DNA of 64,000 nucleotides from Epiperipatus broadwayi (taxonomy: Eukaryota; Onychophora; Udeonychophora; Euonychophora; Peripatidae): positions 1,798,001 to 1,862,000 of the forward strand of contig JAQFVV010000031.1 of NCBI GenBank assembly GCA_028023455.1, written 5' to 3'. A program made the translations under genes and the position numbers. Numbering within the stretch: position 1 is the stretch's first letter; each line of letters starts with the position of its first letter. A model generated the notes under the pieces. It worked only from the letters and a program-made list of their open reading frames with translations, searched no databases and was not told the DNA's origin. Below, piece by piece: positions 45,891-57,720 of the stretch.

Positions 45891-46429
45891 AATGTTATTA
45901 GCATGAAATGACCTTTAACTAGAAGTAATATTTTTTCTATATTATTGTTGTTAGTACTTTTATTTGATATGTATAAGAAACATTCAATTTATCCCATAAG
46001 ATACTGATAACTTTTCTCCATTAACTACTTTCTTTGACCTTGAAAAAGCATCACAAAAGTATGTTGTTTTGTTTTTTTCAGATCTGTTATTTTTATTTTC
46101 ATTTAATACTGATAAATACAGACCTGACACAATGTTTCTTTCACATGGTTAGATTTTTTTTTTGTAATCCAAAACATTTCCATTATTTAATTTAAAAGCA
46201 AAATAATATATCTTCTTGCTCATTTAATTATTGTACAAAAATTCAGGAATAATTTTTTTTCTTTTTACATTAGAAATGATCATCTTTCCCACCAATCTTT
46301 CTTTATGTTCCACTTCCTTCCTTAAAATTAATGGGGTTTTTTTTTTTTACTGTTTTTTACTACTGATTTTTAGAAGTTAGGATAAGTGAATGCACAAATA
46401 TCTTCTGTGACAGACAAAATTAAATTATG
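45891..46429. other. T-rich spacer
   Basis: No feature recognised apart from T runs (46149-46158, 46341-46350). Confidence 0.35.
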
Positions 46430-48290
46430 GTCGTTATTCCCAGAAAGCCATAAAATATATAATATTAGACAAGGATATGTTAGTGACTAAAGTCAAAGAG
46501 TGTTAAGAATTAATGCAGATCACTTTCAAGTAGAGGATGATTGCATGAATTGGAAGAATAGTCTAACATTAAATGGGATGTTTTAAAACTTAGTGAAGTT
46601 AGAAGAAACAACTGAATTAATAAATGAACATATAATTTGCTTCAAAGGCAACCATATTAGAAGCACAAATGGATTCTTTGTAAATAAAAAGTGGAAGACC
46701 AAAATCGTGGGATTGATGGTATATTAGGCAGTGTGGGAAAGTTAATTATTGAATTTAATTGAAGATACCAAGTGCATATAATTCAGGTTTATGAAGAAGT
46801 AGAGAATTTTTATATAGATGAAACAATGTTTTAAAATTATCATGAGAGACTTTAATGATAGACTTGAAAAATGGCTGAATATTAAAAATGTTATTATAAT
46901 ATTAAATAGTCATAAATCTACAAGTTATTACTTAAAAATGTTATTGATAAATTTGCTTTAAAAATAATATACTTTCTATTAAGGCTATATATAACCTTAA
47001 GACTATGTGCCTGAAAACATGACAGCAGGGACCTCTGCAAATCTTTAACACAAGATTTATTTAAAAGACATGCAGAGGTCCCTACTGTCATTTTTTCAGG
47101 TGCATAGTCTTAAGATTATAGCCTTAATATATATTACTTTACGTAACGAGTATGCGCTTTACAAATTTAATTATTACATACTTTCTATTGTACATGACTC
47201 AAAACTGACAACATCAATTTAAATATGATTTGAGATGTGACCACCATTATTGTCATCAAAACCAAACAACTATATAAAATTTGAAAAAAATCCGTTTGTA
47301 GAAGTAGATTAAATTCCAATTACAAAATTCACCCCAAATGAGCAAACGTCATAAGTTAAATGTAAATATTCAAAAACAGCAATGATTAGATTAAATAATG
47401 ATACTAAAATAATTAGTATTGGTATGAATGTATTATAGGGCGATTCAAATCTCCAAAACTTTTTACAGCAGCTTTACAATCAGTATTTTGTAAATTAAAA
47501 TGGGAATCGAAGATAATGAAACAAATATGGATTTTATTTAAACTAGATTTTGGAGATGATATGTTTGTTTTTGAACTAAGGCTTCAGAGATTCAGAAAAT
47601 ATTTCAAGAATTATCAGAGAAAAATAAAAAAATAGAACTAAAAATAATTGGTAAACAGGTTAAAATAATGTTAGAGAGATTTTCACAGAAGAAAATAGAT
47701 TGATAATCAGGAAATTAAAAGAATTGACAACTATCAATATCTTGCTGAGATAATTAATATAAATGGAAATATAATGGATGAAATTAATAATGGAAGGAAA
47801 CTTAAATAGAATACTTTTGGTAGAAATAATTTAATAATGTAAGGAAATTTGCCTGTTTGTTTGAAAATAATTTTAATAGTTATGTTTTACCAGTTTTTAC
47901 ACATTAATCTCAGATTTGAACATATCAAAAAAAATGATACATAGATTTCAGACTATTCATTGAAAAATGGAGAGATGCATGTTGGGAGTAAGAAAAAGAG
48001 ATTGCAAATGAAATTCATGGATACCATTGATATCATTGAAAGAATTAAAAAGTCTGGAATGAAGCTGGTCTGAATATAGTATTAAAAGATAATAGACAGT
48101 TGAAGTCAAACTGGATTTCAAAAGATTGTAAAAAAAAAACTAAAAAAAGACCATATGTGAGAGGATGAATGAAAAAAATTTTTTTTATGTAATGAAGGAA
48201 AAAGATGCTCTAAGTCAGAGAAACTGAATTTAACATGGAAAGAAATATACCCTGCAGTGGATCAATAATGGATTAAAATGATGAATGAAT
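46430..48290 (+). pseudogene. decayed RTE-like LINE, endonuclease to 3' end
   Basis: Endonuclease blocks come first (WDVLKLSEVRRNN near 46560-46610, YQVHIIQVY near 46765-46795, IIMRDFNDRLEKW near 46835-46875). After a foldback insertion come RT palm blocks (LFTAALQSVFCKLKWESK near 47455-47515, LDFGDDMFVF for the catalytic LxFADD near 47545-47575). The C-terminal block with MHVGS-like and VKKKTKKRPYVR-like text is near 47880-48180, and the 3' end (ccctgcagtggatcaataat) is near 48250-48290. The fingers region between endonuclease and palm is missing. Many stops, so dead. Confidence 0.72.
46969..47189 (+). mobile_element. second foldback family, with 12-bp target duplication
   Basis: The duplication atactttctatt occurs at 46969-46980 and 47178-47189. 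Between them is a hairpin with arms 46979-47040 and 47078-47133 (outer aaggctata, then cttaagactatg, inner gggacctctgca) and then a one-sided tail of about 44 bases (47134-47177). The layout of hairpin, tail and 12-bp duplication copies that of the 42051-42390 family, but the sequence is unrelated. It lies inside the decayed RTE-like LINE, between its endonuclease and RT parts. Confidence 0.75.
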
Positions 48291-49334
48291 GTAATATACA
48301 AACATACATTTTACAGTTAATAAGTGTAGATTGTTTCTATCTAAAGCACTATCCAACTTCAAATCTAAATTTAATTAAGTCTATTATATTTATAACTTTA
48401 AATAAATGCTTATTTACATATGTTTAAGTTTCATTTGAGAATGACGTTTAGTAAATTCTAGATAATTTCGTCGACGTCATTCATTCAGATATTGTAAACA
48501 GTAATTTAAAGTGAGTGGTCTATCCTCACGCTTTCACTTCCAGTACTTAAGATTTGTCCATATATAAGCATTTGGGTTGGATAGAATAAGTGGATTCATT
48601 TTATTCTTTCCTAAATACTATATCTTGTTGGAAGTCAAAGTACTCATTTATTATTAACACTCGTAAAAAGCGTAGGCACAATAGCTTGACAGGCTGATCT
48701 TTAATGTATAACTAATTTCTTATAAATTATTATCAATATTTATTTTATTTAAATAATCAATATATATTATTTTTTTGATCTTCATATTTATTTTGACTTC
48801 AATTTTTTTTTGCTTTCATCTGATAGATCATGAAAACATTTCTTTTAGATTTGAAGCATTGGTTGCAAAATTAACATTGAAAAATTTAGATGGCTTGGGA
48901 TTATCTCCATTTATTTTTACATAGCTTGCTTCTCATTTTATTTCACAAAATACTTCCTGTAAAACTGTTGTAAGAAAATATTTTGCAAAGATTGACTCAT
49001 TCTACACTTGTATCACTATTAATCTTCTTAACATCATCACTATTTAATAACAACCTGTAATTACATGTTGATTATTTAAAGCCATATTGATATTCCAAAA
49101 TTTAAGTCATTGCAGAAATGTTTATGAAGTTAAATGTAATTGAATATGGTACTGTCTTATCAATGTTTCTTTTAATGCCTACTATACTATAACATTTTAA
49201 AATCCTTTTTTTTTTATTAGTATGATTCCAAAGTTCTTTGTCAATAATTTATAGCACTCTTAGTAACTACCTCACATGGAGCTGATAGAACATATTAGTG
49301 AGTTTGCAATTTATGATATGTCTTTTTTCCATGA
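48291..49334. other. AT-rich DNA; possible further LINE scraps
   Basis: Non-coding. Around 48840-49200 the minus strand vaguely resembles decayed RTE text of the kind at 61860-62100 (ccacaaaatacttc-like blocks near 48945), so an old RTE fragment may be here, not callable. Confidence 0.3.
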
Positions 49335-49749
49335 TTCTTAAATATACATAAAGGCAAAACTCTCCATACAGTAAGCACCATTCAGTGCAAACCAGGGTAA
49401 TCTATGGATGCCAGGAGATTTGTGCATAAAATCCCTACCTATTACCTACTCATCCAATATTCCCAGACTAATTTCTAGCTTATGGCTTTCATAAGATCTT
49501 AGTATCTAATTCAACCCTCCCACAGCCACTGTTTACCTCACTGATGAAAGCCACAAGCTCAAAACTAATCTGGGAATATTAGATGAGTAAGCACTAGATA
49601 GGGATTTTATGCACAAATCTTCCTGCATCCATTGATTATTCTGACTTGCACTGAATGGTGCTACTGCATGGAGAGTTTTGCCTCAGTGTAAACAGCTTGT
49701 GCAAGCATAATGAATGCTATCACGTGATATTTAGTGGCTTCTTAAATAT
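49335..49749 (+). mobile_element. foldback retroposon copy 3 with 11-bp target duplication
   Basis: The duplication ttcttaaatat at 49335-49345 and 49739-49749 delimits 49346-49738. Hairpin arms are 49351-49495 and about 49545-49683 (outer aaggcaaaactctccata; gcataaaatccctacctatt; aatattcccagactaattt). The loop contains an extra 50 bases. The 3' tail is 49684-49738, with cagcttgtgcaagcataa and atcacgtgatatttagtgg. The tail end matches that of the 8164-8355 copy (gtgatatttt.gatgg). No reading frame is relevant; the plus-strand frame at 49655-49837 is chance. Confidence 0.85.
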
Positions 49750-52700
49750 TATTGCCACTATTGCACTCATTCATTCAGCTACCATACTTTTATCACCATG
49801 TATAAAAATTTGTCAACAATTCTATTTTTTTCATTAATTTATTTTAAAACTATGTAAAATCATATCTTAATTTCTCAATTTTTCATTTAAAATATATAGC
49901 ATTTCAAGCAATGTTGTTAGCATTACTTCAATGATTACTTTTCCAGTTCTTTATTACTAAGTAAGTCTTTATAGAATTCTTCTACATTTTGTGATTGATC
50001 ATAATAATACTCTTAATAATCTTCATTTTTTCTTGGCTAGACAATAAAACAAGAATAAAGTACTGCTAAAAGCCTCAGCATAAATAATTTGGAAAGCCTG
50101 GTGAGTAGTATATTGAAGGGACCTTTGGTCTGCAATGATTATATTAAAGACTTCTTTAACTTTATGGGCATGGGCAGATGCATTGAAACAGAATAATCAC
50201 TAATGATAATGATCCTACTTTCATTGTGAAATAAGTATAAAGTGAACAGTAATTACAATAATAAAAATAATAGATATTAAAAAAATTATGCAAAATTAAT
50301 TTTCTTGGGTGTTTATATAGACAATATATGCTTTAGGAGTGACATTTATTTTATTTGTCACTTACTTAATTTATTAATAAAATTGAAAAACAGGGAATCT
50401 TAATTACTTTAATTTTAAATTTAAAAAACATGTTTTCCAAATTTATTATTAAACAATATTGATAATTAACATGTTTGTAAAATTGTTTGTTATAATTGAA
50501 TAACAGGGCAAGATAATTAAAGCAGGACATGTTGCTTATTCAAAAACAATTCTTATAAAATGCTGATAGTAAAATAAAATAGTAAACTTTAGGAAGTTTA
50601 TAAAAGACAAAATTAATTGGGTACAACTAGTTAACTGATGGAATAGAAAAACAATGACAAATTGAAATTTAGGACTTATTGAACTTATAACATTGGATTA
50701 TAAGTTATGACAAGAGACCAAAGATTGTTGGACGAGGAGTAAAAAAATTCATTACTGATAAACATCCAAGAACATATCACTCAAATTTACTTCAGAGATG
50801 ATTAACACTTTTATAAAGCTAAAAACACCAACATGTCCTGCTAAAGAATTACTCACTGAATTAATTGCTTAACTGCTTCTTCTGAAGTACCCTTGTCTAT
50901 AAATCATACCAGTGTCTACATACATTTAAACTACATGAGGAATATTAAAATAAATAAATAATTTACATATTTAATAACTTGTAAAGAAAGTATTGAAAAT
51001 CTATCAAAAGCAAGAACCCTGTAATTTTTAATCAAACTAAAAACTATGACATGGTTAAGGAATGTTTTTTGAAAGATAAAAATAAAAAGAATTTTGCACT
51101 AGATTTGAAAGAAATTTATTACAAAACTTGCTATTCAACTGATTTAAAAATTTATTTATTATATAAAATGTAGAAGTTTTAATTAATTTGAAACCAATTA
51201 CTTATTTTATTTATCAAAAATTTGTCTATTAATAATGTTTATAAAAAGTGGCAAATGTGTTCATAAATATTACTATAAAAATCAACCTATATCTACACTA
51301 AAATAAAAATATTAAAAAGTTAATTATATATATATATTTTTGTAATTTTGAATTCAGGATATGTTTGTAATAACAATAACATTATCACAATCTTTGAAAA
51401 TCGAGTATTTTAGTCTTATTTTGTTAATACAACTTTTAAAATTAAAATTCTCTGATGATTATACTATTTATTATTTTGTGTCATAAAATTATTCTTACAA
51501 TATTTTTTATTGATATTAAACTGATATTTTGTTATATAAAATATTGATGTTTATTTATAGTATGTGCCCTTGTCTTTAATACTTTGGTAAGTGTATGAAT
51601 TTATGCTTGATCATAGCTATATTAATCAGATAATGTTAAACTGTGGTGCTCAAGATAAAAGAAAATAAAGTCAGCAACTATGAGATATATAATATTCATA
51701 AATTATAATTTAAGGTATTCAAACAGATATTATCATCATCAGTACACAATATAAAATATCATCTCCCAAACTAATACCAAAAAGGCATAAGGTGGTGACA
51801 AATACATGTTTGATATAGCCCCAGTTCCTTTACTAATGCTGAGATTTACTATCTTGCAGATGACACATATGAGGCCACAGCAGTACTCTCTTTCATCATG
51901 TGCCACAGTAGCACATCAGTAAAGCACAAGACTATGGAAAACTAACATTTTGAACAGTATAGCTACATAGATGATGTGTGGCAGAGCATAATTATCAAAT
52001 ATGGATTGTGATTCTTAGCTAATAATTATCTAATCAAATAGTCGATTAGACACTTTGTATCATTGTAGTATATAGATATTTTAAAATTTGCTGTAAATAT
52101 ATAAATATAAAGAACAAAATCATGAAATTTGAAATTCTTAATAGTTTATTAGTACTTCTAAAATTGTTTTGATTTTAATATTCTCTAATTACATGTGATA
52201 TCATATATATTTACTAAATGAACAACATAAAATAAATATTTCTCATGTAAGTTTTTTTTTCAAATTTTTGATGAAATTTTTGTTTCAGCACATAATTTTT
52301 ATTCATTCTTATGTTAGTTTAATCATGTATTTAATGTTTTATTTATTTTAAATTTCTAATCATGGTAATGTAATTATAAAATCACTTTTAATATTTGCTA
52401 AGCACTAAATGTTTTTTATGTATTATGTAACCACATTATTATTCATTCTTTGTGTTAATTTAGACATGTATATTCTGTCATCATATTTGAATTTTTTTTT
52501 ATGAAACTCATTTAAAAATTTTTGAAATTTTTTTTTTTTTGCTAATTACAAACAAATGTCTGTAATGTTTTGATTTAATATTTGCTAATTACAGATAATA
52601 TTATATCTATTTACTGTTCATAAATGAATAACAAAATAAATAGTTTAAAAAAATATCTGTAATAGTTTATAGGTACTTTTGATGAAATATCTACAATTAT

Positions 52701-53490
52701 TAATTGTAGCCCCCTCCCCTTTTTTTTGTTTTTTTTAAATTTTCTATGAAATTTTTATTTGTCCTGTGCAAAATATTCAGAACACTTTATTGATGGGTTA
52801 TGACAGATTATCTAAAGTCATCTATATTTGATTGAATCAGCATTGTTTCCAGCAGCTCCCCCTAGTGTTAAAATGTCTTAGAGTGTCTACTAAACAATAT
52901 CAAAAAATGTTATTCCATATTTTTATTTAAAGAAATTGTCAATGACTCAATCATTTAAAAAAAAGTTTAATGCAGTATTTCAAAAGTTTAATGATGAATA
53001 ATGAGTTTAAAGAATTGCTTTCTGGTGAGCAGAAATTTTTGGTTAGTGAAATTTTTTTTATTTTAACCTGATTTGCTTAGTAGCAGCAAGTTCACATCAT
53101 TCTTGCTGTTTTGGGCATTACTATAGTACAGCATTTTCTCTCTACATTATTTTTAGCCTATCTATAACCTTATTGTGCACAGTTTTATTTTACTGCATTA
53201 TAAATTTAAAAGTATTAGTTAAAAAAATCTGAAGATGTCAGAATTACACAGACCTTTTAGGAAATGGCAATAGTCAATTTATACAATAATGTGTAAGGAA
53301 GGTGCCTCTAGACGTAATTGGTGGAATGTTTCAGACCAAAGTCAAATAAAATGAAATTTTAGAACAAAAGAAAAAATTGTAATTTTGAGTAATTTGTTTA
53401 CAATTAAAGGTTATTTATGCAACATTTTTGTAAAATACTTATTTAAAACTAAATATAAGAAATTTTTCTTTAAAAACATTTATTTTTCAA
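49750..53490. other. AT-rich DNA; diverged internal duplication and a GC-richer patch
   Basis: Two stretches, 52110-52250 and 52560-52700, share gttttgattttaatatt, ctaattaca, a tatatctatttact-like block and aataaataa in order, which suggests an old tandem duplication about 400-530 bases apart. At 51780-51990 a locally less AT-rich stretch has no recognisable frame. Nothing else assignable. Confidence 0.4.
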
Positions 53491-53605
53491 AGGCAATTTT
53501 TAAGCATTGGTGGTAAAAGGTCAGCACAGCTGCCTTACAAGCAGTTGTCCCATGTTAGTGTGTTTACTTCCTGGCCAATGCTATGACACATGAAAAAAAA
53601 ATCCT
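53491..53605 (+). mobile_element. tRNA-Gly-type SINE copy, diverged
   Basis: Reads aagcattggtggtaaaaggtc, agctgccttacaagcag, a decayed box B region (ttagtgtgtttacttcctgg) and the family end ccaatgctatgacacatgaa plus an A-run. I do not see a clear target duplication. Confidence 0.75.
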
Positions 53606-56412
53606 TAAAAAGTTTGTTATAAGCAAAATGGAAACAGTTTCTATTGGGTAAACAACAATGGCCTTTTGTCAAAATAGTAAAGAAATTATATTTTAAAAAA
53701 CTTTAATAACAATAAATTAAATGTTTAATTTTAAGTTTTTTTCCTTCAAATAAGAATCATTGATCCTAAATTTTTCTTAGTCTTAATAACTTAGAATTCA
53801 AATATCCAATATTTCATTCTACTAACGTTTTGAATAGATAATTTATGCCCAAATGATGCCAAATACCATTGTTATAGATAAAAATTTCATTTGGAATTTT
53901 ATTTTTATATTTTACAAACATCACACATTAATTTTTACAAAGTCTATAACTGGAAAATTTACATTTGTAATAAATAATGTTAAGATTGTCAATATAAAAT
54001 GTTCACAATGGAGGACTATGAATGAAAGTCTCATTAGAGTCCATTTAAAATAGAAAGATGGAGTTTTCAGCTAAACAGATTAATCTAACTAATTGGGATG
54101 TACTAGCAGTATTCCTTCATCTACAATAACTAATTCAGAAACTTTTTTGTTACTGATGATATCTTTCAAAGTGATCATCTAAGTAAAAAAAAATTATTAT
54201 AGAAGTTTGTAATGGTATTGATTGATACTCTCAATGAATTCATAATAGGATAAGAGAGAGTTTAAAAAAGAATGATCCTTATCTGGAACCTTTTTGTGTC
54301 CTTTCTGTTATGATGCAGAATGCAAAAAGAGAGTGAAACACATTCTCAAAACAAAGGAGAAAAAAAATTAAGTTATATAAAATTAATAATAATAATCTCA
54401 TTAAAATATAAAAGTTTGCTCATCACTTTTGTAAAAGTCGTTACTTTTTTTTTTCAATTACAAAATGTTTTTGATTCTTGTAAAATTATCATTATTTTAA
54501 AAAAGCTACTTTTTATTTTATATTTTTAATGTTTTTATTAAACTTTTTGATTTTAAAATTATTAAGCTATATCATAATAGAAAAATAAAATTATTAATAG
54601 CTCAGAAAATCATGTGACTTTTGACATTGAAATTACCAGATTGAGTTTCAGGCCAAGAATTTTTCAGCTTTTGAATCTATTATCATACCACTGCGTTTAA
54701 ATGCAAAAAGCTTTATCCCAGTAAGTTATTATCAAATGTATCCCTCTTATAAGCTGTGTAAAGGTCCAAAACTTATTCTTTACATATTAACCATATTTTT
54801 ACTTTTAGATATATATAAAAAAAGTCACATTTATTCCAAACATTGCTTGCAGAAATAATAAATCTGCAATGACTATAATACCAGAAAACAAAAATTAACA
54901 ATTCTCCTTGCGTATCTTTTATTATTAAAATAATTTATACTCTTAATAATAATTCATAATTTGTTTCACAGGAGTGTTATTACACATTTGGTATTTGCAT
55001 TATATATGTATGTTATTTTTTATACCTGAAGTAGTTTTAGAGTAACTAAATAAAAGAGCACCAGCAATTCTAATATTTGATCATCATCGTAATTTATTTG
55101 CGATCAGTGCTTTTTATTCTATATGTATATATAAAAATTGTAAATCCTATTAAAAAGACAATTGAAAATGTAGGATAATTATAAAATTATATAAAAGCCA
55201 AAAATTATTTGTGTTATTCATTCACCCTGCTTCCAGTTCTAAGAGGTAGTCTGATTGTGCTATTTTCTGTGGATTTCTCTCCAATATAGCTTGAAAAAGA
55301 AACACTATAAAATCACCCAGCAAAATTTCAATGCTAGTTAAAATATCTAAGATAAAAAGAAAAAAAAAGATATGAATAAATTAAATACCCATAAGATCTC
55401 TCTCAGATTATCTCCCTCAACCAAAGTGGTATCTTGAATATTAATTTTTTTGTTTACCTAGTATGAATTGGCCTAAACTAACTAAAAAAATTAACCAACT
55501 TAGGATAATTTACAAGATTGTGTCTTTTATTGAATATGGTATTTTGCATAAGAAATATAAAATTGTTGACAATACATTAAATACTGTAGAATTCAGAATT
55601 CTGAGTGAGTACTGAAACATCTGGAAAATCTTCACCTATAATTGTTGTAAATGCAAGGTATTTATATCTAAAATTTTTTTCTTACACAGACTTTTTCTGA
55701 AATTTAAGAAAAGGAATCAATCCTTTAACAAGTTATCAATATTATAGATGCAATTTATTTTATTCTCATTCTCAGTTTACTTTAGAAAAAAAAAGCTTTC
55801 TTTTTATATATACTTTAATATATTTTTATCTAATACAAAAAGCTTTTGTTTTGCTATATATATTTTTTTATTATTGTCAAAATTTATTTCAAAATAATAA
55901 AGAAGATATACCAAGAAGGGACAGGGGGAGAAAGAAGCTAGACTGCTTATAATATTAATGATAAATTAATAGCAGTTGAATAAAAGATTTTAAAATCTAT
56001 TCCTTTAAATTAGTTTTAAAACAATTGTTAGATCTACTGGTGATTAGAAATGTAAAGAATAATTACACCTGGGTCTCGTTTTATGCCATAGATAGGTTCC
56101 ACAGAAAACCCCACATTAAAAAAAATCACACAAAAATAGACTTAACTTACCTTGAAAAATGGGGGATAGGGTCTTGAATTTTCTGAATTCACATAAAAGC
56201 AAAGCAACAAGGAAAAATTACTTTAAAATTCACATTAAAAAAATAAGCAAATAAAGTATGACTAATAAAAAATTTCAAATATTTGAAAAAAATTAATACA
56301 AGACAAACTTTTTTACTTTTTTTATTAACTACGGTATTTAATTTTACATTTTCCATACATATTTTAATCGTTACTGCTAGCGTTCATTTGTAAACTGGTA
56401 AGAAATCAGATT
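53606..56412. other. AT-rich DNA without recognisable gene
   Basis: Several short Lys/Asn/Ile-rich frames (53853-54053, 54320-54529) have no motif. No structured RNA recognised. Confidence 0.35.
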
Positions 56413-56510
56413 CGATGTGATGTATTATGGCTTCTCCTTAAACGAAGTCAATAATCTCTCAGCAATTATGCCCAGAGAAACCTGTTAGCCACTTTATTTT
56501 TTTTCATGAC
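56413..56510 (-). mobile_element. 3' non-coding end of a LINE
   Basis: Matches the 3' end of the LINE at 18298-18390 and of 2590-2697: gatgtgatgtattatggctt at 56415, cttctcctta, aatctctc, ttatgcccagagaaacctg and ttagccacttta. Only about 95 bases, so a severely truncated insertion. Confidence 0.7.
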
Positions 56511-57185
56511 GTGATGTACAGCTAGTGCCACTTTCAGTCTTGTGCTGTGTTAATGGTATTCTGTTTCTATATTTAAAAAATGAGATTGCAATCAAAACAA
56601 AAAGATTATACATTATCATTAGAAAGACAATTCTGAAAAAAAAAAGATTATTTTCAGTTTATAAAATCTTCATTTTTTATTTTAAAAATCTAAAAGATTA
56701 TTTATTTCTGTTATATATAACAAATTACATTTTAAAGGTTTACATTTTTTAAATATTTATTGCGATATTTTTATATGTAAGTATAAATCTATTATTTACT
56801 TATTAATATAAATAGGTTATTTACATAGAAGCTAACATTCTAAATACAGCTTCAGGTGATATTCATGTTAGCTGCTAATATAACATTATATTTTTGAAAA
56901 AAAAAAATTATTTTAAGTCAAAATAAGTTATTAATAATTTAAATTTATTGATATCTAATAAATATAGTGAAATATGAAAATATTAAGAAGGAACATGAAT
57001 CGCATAACTTCAAAATCGCATCAAAATAATCTACATAAAATGAGACCCAGATGTATTTGATATGTAGCTATTATGTTAAGAGTAAAGAGTTAAGGTCTAT
57101 AATTAAACTTGATAGCTATCAATCTGTATCTCATAAAATAGTTGCTTAAAAAATTATTGTTATACAAATAAGAGATTAAATAATT
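56511..57185. other. AT-rich spacer
   Basis: The frame at 56525-56752 is Phe/Ile/Lys-rich with no motif. Nothing else recognised. Confidence 0.35.
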
Positions 57186-57189
57186 CTAG

Positions 57190-57720
57190 TAGGGTAGTTT
57201 TGGTTCAAAAAGGTCAATTTTATAAAGATTATTTGAGTGTTGGCTACTCAGATAAATTTGTTAAAAGTATTTTATTTAATAGTAATGATATTTGTAATGA
57301 TGTAAAGGATAAAGAAAAATATGATTTTATTTCTTTGCCATTTAAATTGTCGTTTTATAAAATTGTATATAAAAATAGTAATTTGTTTGAAAATAAGAAA
57401 ATTGCTTGGAAAAGGGGTATTACTTTGAATAATTTATTAACTAATACAAAGGACATTTTTGTTAGAAAAACTATTCCTGGAGTAATGTATATTATCCCTT
57501 GTTTTTGTAAGAAGACATATATAGGTCAGAATAGTTTGATTTTAAATGAAAGAATAAAAATACATAAAATTAGGATTAGAAATAAATATCTTAGTTTTGC
57601 TTTATATATCCATAAAAAAATACAGATTACATTATTAATTTTGATGAAGCTAAGATTGTCTTTTTTAAAAGAAATGGAATAAAAATCATTAAAAAAATCT
57701 TTATTATTAAAAATTTATGA
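57190..57720 (+). pseudogene. Penelope-like element, RT end and GIY-YIG endonuclease
   Basis: The open stretch 57200-57682 begins inside the C-terminal part of a Penelope-like reverse transcriptase: ISLPFKLSFYKIVYK corresponds to the LPY block and TLNNLLTNTKDIF to the KD block before the endonuclease. Next comes a GIY-YIG domain start, GVMYIIPCFCKKTYIGQ, and then LNERIKIHK, the R/H motif of that fold. After HKKIQ the frame shifts by one base; the other frame carries on with NFDEAKIVFFKRNGIKII, the expected C-terminal continuation. So the element is 5'-truncated and frameshifted. Penelope-like elements are known to carry hammerhead ribozymes in their terminal repeats, which links this remnant to the hammerhead repeats elsewhere in the window; the link is an inference. 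Confidence 0.8.

Noticed and set aside
51850-51880. YLADD resembling a reverse transcriptase active site
   Set aside because: No flanking RT motifs on either side; probably coincidence.
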